Origin: Cudoniella acicularis
Lineage: Eukaryota; Ascomycota; Leotiomycetes; Helotiales; Helotiaceae
Assembly: GCA_013054445.1 (NCBI GenBank)
Contig: JAAMPI010001666.1
Span: 1 to 11,662 of the forward strand
Direction: 5' to 3'
Length of the DNA: 11,662 bases
Shown here piece after piece: positions 1-9,470 of this stretch (position 1 is the first letter of the stretch; each line of letters opens with the position of its first letter). A model generated the notes under the pieces. It ran no database searches. It saw nothing but the letters and a program-made list of their open reading frames with translations, and was not told the origin of the DNA. Made by a program: the position numbers and the translations under genes.

Positions 1-848
1 AGATCTAATCACAGAAATATCCTTCCAAAATACCACCACCAGCCTCTGACATAAATGCTTGGTTTCGGGGAAGAGTAGTTTATCACCTCGACCCCTTTTT
101 CACGCGCAGTATCGCGAAATACTCTCAGTATCTCTATTACTGTGACATATTATAAGAAAAAAGGTGGACTTATCCGAATCCAGCTTATCCTCCCATGTTG
201 ACTCTCTAGGACTAATTTTCGAGTATTTCGTGGGAGTGTGTGTGTATAACGGTCGAGGAGATCTAAATATTGCATAAGATTACCTACTAGGGAAGCCCGG
301 AAGGGAAAACAACAGAGAGTTAGTTAGGTTTTGGGAATAGGAAGGAAATTAGATTGGTATACGTAGATGGATCTTTTTTATATCAAACAAACAGTATTGC
401 AGAACCTGCTCGTACAGTAGTGAAAAATAAATGCAGGGCGTGAAAAAAAGAAGATGCACAATAAAATAAACATCAAGCAAGAGAATGAACGAACTTCTGC
501 CAAAAGTGCAAACGTAATCCATCGGGGTGCTTAAAATATTTACAGCATGAAGATAATTAATACTCGGAGCACACCTAAAATCAGCATGACAGATCAACGC
601 TGATATACTATCTCTTTTCATACGAGACTACGTTATGAACTAGCACACTTGAGCTTCGAACACTATATTTTGTCCAACCATTCTTCCGCTAATTATAGGA
701 TATGAATGCCCTCTTATCACAAAACACCTTGCACTGGATGTCTACATTTAAAAAGTACCATTAACTATTAAGTAGAAACTCATAACCGTAAGAAATCATG
801 TTTCCCTACTGTGGGGGCAGGATGTTTTGTTGTGAATAGGTATGGCTT

Positions 849-959
849 GAAAGGAAACAGGCCAGCTAGACCTGAGCTCTTTAGAATTTTATTTTGCGAA
901 AATGCAACTGCGTGTCTAGGACTTGAAAAATGAAAAATAGAGACGAGTTCTTATTTTCT
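849..959. repeat. Imperfect direct repeat, copy A
   Basis: The strongest match to copy B starts at the shared string cctgagctctt (871 here) and ends at the shared string aatagagacgagttcttatt (936-955). Between them the copies differ by scattered substitutions and a 2-base gap, roughly 80% identity by eye. Weaker similarity extends left to about 849. The pattern suggests two diverged copies of a short dispersed element, perhaps a MITE or a retroelement fragment. No terminal inverted repeats or target-site duplications were recognised. Confidence 0.7.
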
Positions 960-1010
960 GACGAGGGGCAAGATACTTCCTTTGGGAAGTAGCTGCGTAT
1001 TGGGAAATCG

Positions 1011-1124
1011 AGAGGAAAAGCGCCCGTCGGGCTCTGCCTGAGCTCTTTTGAGCTTTCTTTGCAAAATTGCAACTGCATGTATAGAATTCGAAAATTAAAA
1101 AATAGAGACGAGTTCTTATTCTCC
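1011..1124. repeat. Imperfect direct repeat, copy B
   Basis: This is the second copy of the 849-959 repeat in the same orientation, offset by about 165 bp. The core runs from cctgagctctt at 1037 to about 1124. Downstream similarity stops: copy A continues into gacgaggggc, copy B into cctgtaccat. A GC-rich near-palindrome (gcccgtcgggc, 1022-1032) sits just before the core. Read on the minus strand, both copies encode similar short peptides (ENKNSSLFF-like), a by-product of the repeat and not evidence of a gene. Confidence 0.7.
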
Positions 1125-2046
1125 TGTACCATACATACATGCATAAGCTTTAATATAAGATAATCACTTTAGTCAAGACATTAAAGGAAGCCACAAAAAA
1201 TTAAATAAAAGTTTTATTCACTTAGAGACCAGGCTGCTTTGCCTTTCGTTCCCTTTCATTCCCAATAAATGCCTAAACAACACCTATGAAGCCCGTCGAT
1301 GAAGGGGGGATGAGTGATTTCCTTGACTTCTTCGTATTTAGTCTCTCGCAACTTATAAGGATGGAAATAGTTGAAGCCTGACAAGGGTTATATTTCCTGG
1401 ACATGACTGGCATGATTGAGTGACTTAGTTAGAGGCAGTAATAGCGAGAATAAGATAGCGAGTGGGTTTGGGAATGTGAGGTTGCTGAAGGCACAGGTGG
1501 GAGATGCCTAGTGAAGTATGGTTTTATGGCTGCTGTGCACTGGCAGTTGTGCTTGAAGGACTGCTGAGCAGCAGGTTTAATAGTGATTCGCAGTAGGAAA
1601 TGGCGTGAGTGTTGCGAGGAAGGAATAAAAAGTGAAGGAGAATCTACAAATGAATGTAACCTCGAAGTGATGGTTTGGCTGTTGCTGGGCGAGAGGGGCG
1701 AAGCCAGTATTTCAACCTTCGGTACTTTCTGTCCGGGGGACAGACCAGCTCTTGACGCCCCATCTCCCCGAAATAGGTAATAGAGAGTCTCACATATCAT
1801 TGATTCCTAGTTTGGGAGAACACGCAGCGCAGCTTCCATTGATCAAGCAGAAGCAAGAAGCATTTCCTCAAATGTACAAATACGCCTGTGAGATGCGTCC
1901 TTTCCTCCCAAAGATGAGCGGTCCCATCCTGAAGCAGAATTGCTCTACTCTCGAGAACATCAACCTCAAGTCTGATCAAGGATTCATCACTCTTCCATTC
2001 CCCATTCAACGCCGCGAATTCGTCCCTCCTTCCATTGTTATTTGGC

Positions 2047-2462
<416 letters not shown>

Positions 2463-2497
2463 TTATCGGGATTTGTATTTGTCGATGACTTTCCGAT

Positions 2498-2614
2498 CTG
2501 CGAGTGGCGAAATTGATTAGCTATTGATTCCGACGCGCTGGTAGCAAATTTCGAGTCTCAGAGTCGAGAGCAACGAGTTCGATATTCGTATCGGGAATGA
2601 TGGGAGAGACTCAC
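2498..2614 (-). other. Possible 5' UTR intron of the eS30 gene
   Basis: On the minus strand upstream of the eS30 ATG there is a GTGAGT donor at 2614-2609, a GCTAATC branch-point-like string, and a CTCGCAG acceptor ending at 2498, which gives a 117-nt intron about 45 nt before the start codon. Leader introns are common in fungal ribosomal protein genes. The call rests only on splice-site consensus and needs RNA evidence. Confidence 0.35.
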
Positions 2615-2731
2615 AGGTTGGATTGGCGTTGGCTTCGATGAGTGAAAATTGGCGCAGTCGTGAGTGGATTGAAAGTGTGGAAGAACGGCTCGCTTACTGT
2701 TGGAGCTAGGGCTCGGATTTGCAAGCGTTAA

Positions 2732-2737
2732 CACGTG
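2732..2737. promoter_or_regulatory. CACGTG box in divergent promoter
   Basis: This is a perfect palindromic E-box (CACGTG) about 280 bp upstream of the eS30 start codon, in the region shared with the CREG-like gene. Such sites are bound by bHLH factors of the Cbf1 type in fungi. Function here is inferred from position only. Confidence 0.4.
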
Positions 2738-2884
2738 ACACTGCAGAAATCCAAGAGCCTCACGAGTTAAAGTTTTGTCTTGAGATAATCTGTTTGAAGA
2801 AAATAAAAACATTGGTTTGAGATTGGCTGCAGCGTAATAACCCTTTCTGTCTGGAATATTTTACAAGTTTGGGCTGTTTTCGTC

Positions 2885-2890
2885 CACGTG
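2885..2890. promoter_or_regulatory. Second CACGTG box in divergent promoter
   Basis: This is a second perfect CACGTG, 153 bp from the first and about 207 bp upstream of the CREG-like start codon. Two copies in a 643-bp intergenic region are more than expected by chance (a given 6-mer occurs about once per 4 kb). Confidence 0.4.
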
Positions 2891-3003
2891 AAGATAGTGT
2901 CATATTCCTTATCGTATAAAGCCGAGCTTCACCGATAGCTCGTCGGAATCGCCTCATGTTTGATCTACCATACCGCTCTTAGTAGCACAAACCCGTCTCT
3001 TTG

Positions 3004-3010
3004 TATATAT
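3004..3010 (+). promoter_or_regulatory. TATA-like box of the CREG-like gene
   Basis: The string TATATAT lies about 90 bp upstream of the start codon at 3097 and is followed by a pyrimidine-rich leader, a common fungal core-promoter layout. No transcription start can be read from the sequence. Confidence 0.4.
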
Positions 3011-3096
3011 CTCCCTCAACTTCTGTTCCATCTCGCAGATAACTCTTCGCTCCCCAATCCCCTTTCCTTCTGATTTCCCATTCGCGAATTTCGAAA

Positions 3097-3997
3097 ATGC
3101 ACCTCTCCCTCCTCGTACTCCTTCCCCTCGCAAGCTGCGTCCAGATCCCCCCCCTCACCTCAACACCTCTTCTACAACCCCTCTCCAGATACCTCAAGCT
3201 CTGCCTTCAAAATCCCCACCTCCTATGAATCTGCGGTCCTAGCTCGCCGCGTCCTGCATTTAACACCCCTCGGAACCCGTGAGCACAAGCCTCTACGACT
3301 CAATGTCCCAATGCAAGAACGTACTAACCCAACCCATCTAGTATCAACCATCTTCCCCTCTCCCCATCATGCCTCCCTCTCGAATTCCCCTTCCACCCTC
3401 GAACAACGCCCCTCAGGGCTGTCAGGAATGCCCATAGGCCTTATGGACTACATTTCAGACTGCGAGCCCTCGACCGGAAACCCCACCATCCTCGCAATCA
3501 ACATCGCGACCTCGTTCAAGAATGCCGCTGCGGGCTCGAACGTTTCCCTTTCCCTCCAATGGACACCACCCTATCCCCCTTCTTCGCGAATAAAGAACAC
3601 GCGGTTCCCTTCCTTCTCTTCTCATAATGGGAAAGAAGCAGTGCCCTATAGCGCAGCCAATTTACCCCGCTTCTCCCTGCTAGGATATCTGGAGAAGATT
3701 GAAGAGGGAGAAGAGAAGGCAATGGGGTTGAGAAAGTGCTTTATGAAAGCGCATCCCGATGCGAGGTATTGGTTGCCGGGAAACAGGATTCATGAGAGTG
3801 AGTGGGTGAGGCTGGTTGTGCAGGATGTGTATTGGATTGGTGGGTTTGGGGATAGAGCATATATTGGGTGGATCCCGGTGGAGGAGTGGAAGAATGTAAC
3901 AGGTGAGGAGGTGGAGAGCGTGAGGTTGCCTGGGGAGAAGAAGGGGTGGAAGGAGTGGAGTTTTGAGGGTTTGGCGGATTGGGGGTTGGAGTTGTAG
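3097..3997 (+). CDS. Secreted CREG-like / PNPOx-fold protein (frame broken at C8)
   Basis: This resembles fungal CREG1-like proteins with a pyridoxamine 5'-phosphate oxidase-like split barrel (Pfam Pyrid_oxidase_2 type); such proteins are secretory and their biochemical role is unclear. The ATG at 3097 begins a hydrophobic signal peptide (MHLSLLVLLPLASC). Exon 1 is 3097-3278. The intron at 3279-3341 (63 nt) has a GTGAGC donor, a perfect TACTAAC branch point and a CTAG acceptor, and exon 2 runs to the stop at 3995-3997. Domain landmarks are HPDARYW (about residues 198-204) and GGFGDRAYIGW (227-237), with possible N-glycosylation at NVS (about 127) and NVT (245). Expected length is about 278 residues. 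As given, the signal-peptide frame and the domain frame (FYNPSPD onward) differ by one base at C8 (3147-3154); seven C would join them. No ATG serves the domain frame, so the break is real here, as an error or a true indel. Confidence 0.85.
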
Positions 3998-4450
3998 ATT
4001 CTTGTTATTGGTGTGGTTGTTCTGATCTTGGGGTTGGCGTGTAGATATGGGTGGCTTGTGTGTTACATATGATACACATCAGCGTGGGTGGCTTCGTCAT
4101 TTACGGATTTATGGTTCTGAACTTTCTGTTCTATCGTTTTTTATCTATGTCCAGGCGTGATGCTCCTGCGTGCTATGCCAATAGCGTCCTGAAGAGAGGC
4201 AACTGTAGATGGCCCATCACACTTGCAGCTAGAGCCCAAAATGAACCCTGCTGAAAGCATAATAGACAGCACTTCTCCCGCCCTTCAGATATAGCTCAAT
4301 GCAATGCAAAAGGGAAAAATAAAAACATACAGGCAATACAAACAGCTCATCGCTCATCCATCCAATTCTTCAGTCCCCAAACGCCATCACAATGCCTTTA
4401 TAACGCCCGCTCACCTATGCGTAATCAAACCAGAACCTCCAAAGAAAATC
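3998..4450. other. Convergent intergenic region
   Basis: This is the gap between the stop codons of the CREG-like gene (plus) and the DUF262 gene (minus). It should hold both 3' UTRs. Two short plus-strand frames (67 and 72 codons) look like chance. I see no RNA gene or repeat. Confidence 0.5.
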
Positions 4451-6782
4451 CTAAGCCCTAGACTTGGCCCTTTTTGCAGGTGGAGTAGCAGCAGACTTCG
4501 AGATACTGGTGCGCTTTTTTGAGGCCTTGACTTCAATAACAGGCCGAGAATTGCGAGTCTTGCGTTTTGGAGGAGTCTGTTTTCCTTTAACAGTACCATT
4601 TCTGTCTGGTTTGGCTGAACTTTTTGAATTCTTGGTAGTTGTGCCGTTTTGCTTCGCTTTTCCTTTGCCTTTGCCTTTGCCATTGACGGCTTTTGCGGCT
4701 GGCTTCTTTTTGGTTAGTTCGTCTTCATTATCGGAGTTCTCATCAGTGCTGGAGTCTGTCATTTCTTCCTCAGATGAGAGCTCTGGACTCGAGGGCGCAG
4801 GCGTTGAAAGGGCGGAGCTGGAGTCTCCATTGTCTGCTCCTACGCTGGCTCCCACTTTACCTCCTGCATTGCCATTAATATTACTTGATTCGCCGTTAAA
4901 TGCGCTTCCTGTAGGCGTAGGAGAACCCACTATGGCCGGGCCATATGGGGACATGTATAATCCTGGTCTCCCTACAAGTCCAACGCCATTGTACACAGAC
5001 AGAGGGAGGAAGCCTTGAGTTTGCTTGCGACGTTCCATCTCTTCCGTAACGTAACCCCAGACTGTTACCCAACATTGGGCGTTCACACGGAGATCTTTGT
5101 GCTTAATGCGAAGGTAGTACCGCATTGCTTTCACATCTTCAAGGAGCTCTTGGTCGTTCCGGCTATCCATGTTAATAGCCACCAATATTGCTGTGGCTAT
5201 CAGCTCCAATGGGGAGAACGTGCGGACATGCTCCACCCCAGGGCTGCGTAGAAAATCAGGAGCAGGGTCGAAGACAGAGTTAGGGTTGACTTTGAAGCGG
5301 GTTGCTGTAACTTGGGTAGACGACATCTTGACTAGGTTTTCATAACGGTCGAAAATAGATTTGTAGCGTAGCTTGAGAGCATCCGCGATTGGTACTTTAT
5401 CTTCGAGAACTTTAAGGAGGGACTGAGGACTAGCTTGGAGAGTTGGTGCCGCGGAGCGCTTGCGTTTTCCCCACATGACCTCTTGGACCATGGTAAATAT
5501 TGTGAGGACGAGGCGGAAACCAGAAGCGCGAGTTTGCTTAGATACTAGTTGCAGGGTTAGAATAAGCCGTGAAATAACATGCGCCAACTTACAATTTACA
5601 ATCAGTGTATAATCATCCTCATACTGCTTTGTAAAAGTTGCCCACTCAGTTGACATGGCTCGCATCTTCTCGGCTGGTGTAAGAGCAATTCCACGTTGGA
5701 CGAGTTGAAACATCGTTTCTTCTGTGTCCAACTTCAGTTCGGTGTACTCATAGCAGCAGAAAGACTGCTTGAGGAAATGGGCTTTAACTGCATTTGGTAA
5801 TATATTGTGGTTGCTATAACCCCCACGGCCTTCGAAAATTGGATGGCAGAAGTACCTGCCGAATATGGTCAGTTAATACATGCATAACGCCGAATTGGAT
5901 TTGTAAATTAATAATTTTTTCTTACCACTTCTTTTGTGGAGAGTTGGAATCGAAGAAGCCAATCTGACCGTTCATGAATTTGTTAACTGATGTCAAGCGT
6001 TGCTTGCCATCGACGCATATTCGAATGTATGTTGTTATCCTTTGCCCATCTCTCTCAATGACCTTACTTTTAACGTTGAAAATTATTGGTGGAATGAAGT
6101 AACCCACTATCGAGCCATTAGTCAAGCTTGACTATCTGAGAATTTGCAACTTACTCAGGATTGATGTGATCAATAGCGAAGCACGGCCCTCGTCCCAAAC
6201 CACCTCCCGTTGGTAATCCGGGTCCAAGATAATATGACCGCTCTCAATATTGTCTTCCCGGAATTAATAAATTAGCCTTCAATAACGGAGGCCTCTTATA
6301 ACTACGTACCATTAAGCGATTGAAGCGGCCTTGTAACAATTTGTGGCTTCGGAATCTGGGGAATCTTGAAGTCTTGTATTCTGTCAACACGATTGTCTAA
6401 GCCTCGGTTTCGGTAACAAACCTTCACAAACAAAATGATCCACACCATTGATTTCAGCAATTCCCTCGTATGTGAGATCTACTATTTCTGGTCCATCAAC
6501 ATCATCAAACATGTCTTCGACATTTCGGGCCTCGGGAATACTAGTGTCAACTTTTCCATCATCCGCATTTGGCTCCTCCTTCTTGATCCTGGCAGGAGCA
6601 GTAGCGTAACGAGCGGGATTTCTGGAAGCAGGAATTTGAATTGGTTCTGGATCTGGATCATCTTTGATCTCTATTTCAATTTTCGGTTCCGTTTTGTCCT
6701 CCGGCGGAGTAGAGATGTTTGAAGCCTCCATTGCAGGTTGGAAGGTGTTCTTTTCGGCTAAGAGGATTTCAACTGCTGACAT
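4451..6782 (-). CDS. DUF262-domain protein, nuclear-looking, six exons
   Basis: Exons: 6782-6422, 6372-6310, 6253-6155, 6106-5926, 5855-5593 and 5544-4451, giving 2061 nt and 686 residues with every junction in phase. Introns are 49, 56, 48, 70 and 48 nt. Intron 1 uses the AATACAAG acceptor; the ACAG 8 nt earlier would lose the frame. DUF262 is a ParB/sulfiredoxin-like domain best known from prokaryotic GmrSD-type restriction proteins, and the role of fungal members is unknown. Both family motifs are present: DPDYQREVVW (about 152-161) and VDGKQRLTS (206-214). The N-terminus is acidic, with IKKEEP (66-71) and EIVDLT (99-104). A predicted helical part follows to about residue 500. The C-terminus has an acidic Ser/Asp/Glu patch (about 575-598) and an 88-residue Lys-rich tail with NLS-like clusters (PPKRK, PAKRAKSR). 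Nuclear location is inferred. Intron 5 is a multiple of three without stops, so its retention would add 16 residues. Confidence 0.88.
4662..4681. repeat. Hexamer repeat inside the DUF262 coding tail
   Basis: Three units of cctttg plus two bases encode the Gly-Lys alternation (GKGKGKGK) in the basic tail on the minus strand. Such tracts often vary in length between strains. Confidence 0.8.
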
Positions 6783-8253
6783 GTTAGGACTTTTTGGTTC
6801 AAAGAGCAGATAGATATCCTTTGCCGATAAAATGAGGCCGACCGGATGAGTGAATATACAAGCAAAACGCTAAATGAGCCAATTATAGCAGTACCAGCAA
6901 AATGGGATTATGTCGTGGAAGGTGAGGTGTGCACGTAAAGCAAAATGAGGCTTGCAGTGCCTGAAGTAGCGTGGGTGGCTAGTTAAGACTCCCGGCCAAG
7001 TTTTTTTGTATAAATAGGCGATAGCAGTATGATCATGGAACAAAATAAATGGCACATACCAGAGAAGGCCGCGGGTTATGCTGTTGATCCTGTGAAGAAA
7101 ATGTTGAAACTCGGATACGCTGCAAGCACTGTGATAAGACCTCAATACGTATCGAGACGATATGGAATGTACAAGGTGAACTCGGTTGGTGGCACTATAG
7201 TTGACCGCATAGCTTAGACCAGAGAAAGACTGGGTTTGTTGACAATGAGGTTGGCTAGACTATAACACGTTAGAATTCATAGGGCAACGTCAAGGAAACA
7301 AAAACGCGTAACGCAAAGGTAAATTTAAGAGTTCAGATATTATGCAAGAATGAATAATTCTTTAGCCCTCTTTCTAAAGCATCCTCATTCAAGTATAGTG
7401 AAAACACCCAGAAATATTGGGGCTGAGAAGGAAACTGCAGCAGAGGCGGGGTGAGGCCTCAATAGCACGCATATCGGTGAGCAGCTCTAGCTACTCCCAA
7501 GCCATGCTTAATGCCAGAAGCGGAAGCAGAGGTTAAGATATATTTCAAAAGAGCTGTCACGAGTTGGCCGTGCATCCAGCTCTGCGTATTGCAACACTAC
7601 GTCGAGAGACTGGAATCGCACAGAATGCAAGACGCGAAGGTGAAAACCTGGTGGCCTCTATGGGACTTACCTGAATGTTTAGAACGTTTCAGCAAAGAGG
7701 ACTGCAGCAATGTGAGGACTCCGAGCTGTTTTGTCAACGTCTGATGTCGTTTGGGTACACGGTTGTTGTGGTGTAGAAAATAGAGGTTGATGAGGAGCAT
7801 GGACTCGAATGGCGCGTAGAGGGGCGCGGCGCTGACTAAGCCCGCAATGCCCCCACTTTCCTCATCGGTCTTGGTGTATAGAAAGAGTTTGGATCCGTGA
7901 ACTTCTTAGGGGCGTTTTCAAACCCGAAATTTTTACATCTGGCGGATTTCATTATTTTGTAATCAGTGACAGGCCGAAAAATTGCCAATTACTTGACTAT
8001 AGAAGGGAGTACTAAGTAGATAATACGTTAACAGCAAAATGTGTGCGGCAAGGTAAGTGAGCGTGATTTGATTCACAATTTGCATCCATTCAAGGACTTT
8101 TTGGAATTTGGGGACTAGCTGGCAGTGCTATCTTGAGATATATAAACTCTAGTAAGTCGTATCAAGAGTAGTATTCCCTTTTTCCAAGCAGAAGTCCCAC
8201 CCATGCTTGATAATCCCAACCCTCAAACTCCGTAACTCCTTTCCAAGACGCAT
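6783..8253. other. Intergenic region between DUF262 and IPI1 genes
   Basis: This holds the promoter of the DUF262 gene (a CCAAT at 6879-6883 on the plus strand, about 100 bp from its ATG) and the 3' UTR of IPI1. A plus-strand frame of 62 codons at 7029-7217 (MIMEQNKWHIPEKAAGY...) is unrecognised, and another of 77 codons at 7511-7744 also lacks known motifs. Neither shows convincing splice structure or a signal peptide. The rest is unremarkable AT-rich DNA. A non-coding RNA is possible but unsupported. Confidence 0.45.
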
Positions 8254-9470
8254 CTATTGGGTATCATCAACACCGCTATAATCAGCCATGCCATCCCGAA
8301 GAACTTTACTCAACACAGCAGCAGCTCTTCCTGCTTCGCCGGCTTCTTTTTTGGCGTTTGCCACTCCCACATCCACGGCAACCTGAAACCGCTTCTGAAA
8401 GACTCGCTGTCGATCTTCTCTGTCAATGTACATCTCCCCCTCCTCATCTCTTGAGGACCCAAACAAATTTAAATGCGCAAAAGCATTCGACCTCGTCGGA
8501 ATCATGTGCCTCGCCACATCGCATAATGGGAACAATCCAGAACCGGCAGCTGTATGCGACTCTGATTCCGACTCCACTAGTCCAACTTTTAAGAATTGTG
8601 CAAGAACAAGGACCTGCCGAGGAAAAGCCTTTCCGGTCTTCCCAAAAGACGCTTTGCTGGCCGATGTCCATTTCGAAGAGCCACTGCTTGCCGCCCATCC
8701 CATCATCGACATGAAGCTCTTCAAAGTCTTGACCCAACCCCCAGGACAGGTCACAACATCCTCTTTGGCGACTTCCAGGAGCCATTCTAAAACAGTCACA
8801 GCATCAACGCGAATCTCAGCAGCAAGATGCGTCATTCCTGCTCTTGTGTAGAGCAAGACTTGCTCAGCACGATCGCTGATATCCTCGGGTGGCAAAAGCC
8901 GTAGAAACTTTAGGAGCTGAGTCCGGACTGCGGAAGAACCATCTAAGATCAAAGGGAGAAGCTTAGGGAGAAGAATGGAGGTTGGGAGTAGCATTGCTGC
9001 ATTGACCGGTTGAGAGGAAAGTTGGGTGGTGAGGTACGAAAGAGCATCTCTTCTCTGAGTATCTGATTTAGAAGAAGATGCTAATGAGAGATAATGCGCA
9101 AATTGGGAGGAGGAAGATGGCGCTGATGTTGTGAGGGATTGTTGGTTGACCACAATCGCTGTGTAGCGTTAGCTTTTGAAGCAAGACCGCTATTGCTGTA
9201 CTGAAGTCGCTGATGAAAAGAGATGGACAAGTGTAGTTGGGGTAATGCCCAAGACAGTCTTGAATTTCATGTATATTTCTAGACTTACATTTCGCTCTGA
9301 AGCTGGTGTCTGTGAAGTTGTCTGCCTTGGGCTTCGTCTTGCCGACTTTCAACTTTGGTTTCTAGGGTAAAATCAAGTGAGCAAAGCAGCACAAGATCAT
9401 GAAAGAGTGAATTTGACTTACCTGAAAATCTTTTTTTCTTGTCCTTCTTCTTCCTCACGCTGGAACCCAT
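8254..9470 (-). CDS. ipi1: Pre-rRNA-processing protein Ipi1 (frame broken at A7)
   Basis: Ipi1 (TEX10-related) is a nuclear helical-repeat protein of the Rix1 complex (Rix1/Ipi2, Ipi1, Ipi3), needed for ITS2 processing and pre-60S maturation. Exon 1 is 9470-9422 (MGSSVRKKKDKKK...), exon 2 is 9361-9289 (KPKLKVGKTKPKADNFTDTSF) and exon 3 is 9158-8254 (from NQQSL to the stop at 8256-8254). The introns have GTAAGT donors and TAG/CAG acceptors. The conserved Ipi1 N-terminal domain covers about residues 95-200. Expected length is 341 residues, normal for fungi. Exon 1 as written has 49 nt, one too many: seven A (T7 on plus, 9431-9437) where six would give KKKDFQ joined in phase to KPKLKV. With seven A the correct splice lands out of frame, and the frame that would work has a TGA and no ATG. 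It diverges from the roadblock gene. Confidence 0.9.

Larger units (their letters stand above)
1..2046. other. Gene-poor AT-rich flank
   Basis: I see no supportable gene here. The open frames are short, lack recognisable motifs, and several read through low-complexity AT-rich DNA or through the direct repeat at 849-1124. The part next to 2046 should hold the 3' UTR and polyadenylation region of the eS30 gene, whose stop codon is at 2047-2049. A small hairpin (7-bp arms, GGG loop) lies at 1728-1744. The longest frame, on the minus strand around 1429-1800, is rich in Ser and Pro and matches nothing I know. An RNA gene or transposon relic cannot be excluded by eye. Confidence 0.5.

Noticed and set aside
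640..715. A GTTCGAAGC string on the minus strand resembling a tRNA B box, with a weak A-box-like TAGCGGAAGAATGG upstream.
   Set aside because: The flanking sequences do not pair as an acceptor stem, and the A box deviates at key positions.
881..1144. Minus-strand frames encoding repeated ENKNSSLFF-like peptides.
   Set aside because: The peptide repeat is explained by the DNA repeat at 849-1124. Two frames are open at once, which argues against coding.
1429..1800. A 123-codon minus-strand frame rich in Ser and Pro.
   Set aside because: No domain, signal peptide or supported splice sites, and another frame is open on the opposite strand. Length is compatible with chance.
2979..3197. A 72-codon Arg/Glu-rich minus-strand frame.
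   Set aside because: It lies antisense to the CREG-like promoter and first exon, and its composition mirrors the pyrimidine-rich leader.
4464..5018. A 184-codon plus-strand frame with hydrophobic runs opposite the DUF262 gene.
   Set aside because: It is the antisense shadow of the Lys/Ser/Asp-rich C-terminal exon; the hydrophobic runs are complements of basic and acidic codons.
8426..8851. A 141-codon plus-strand frame opposite IPI1, with other overlapping frames.
   Set aside because: These are shadows of the long IPI1 exon 3, which has clear family conservation on the minus strand.
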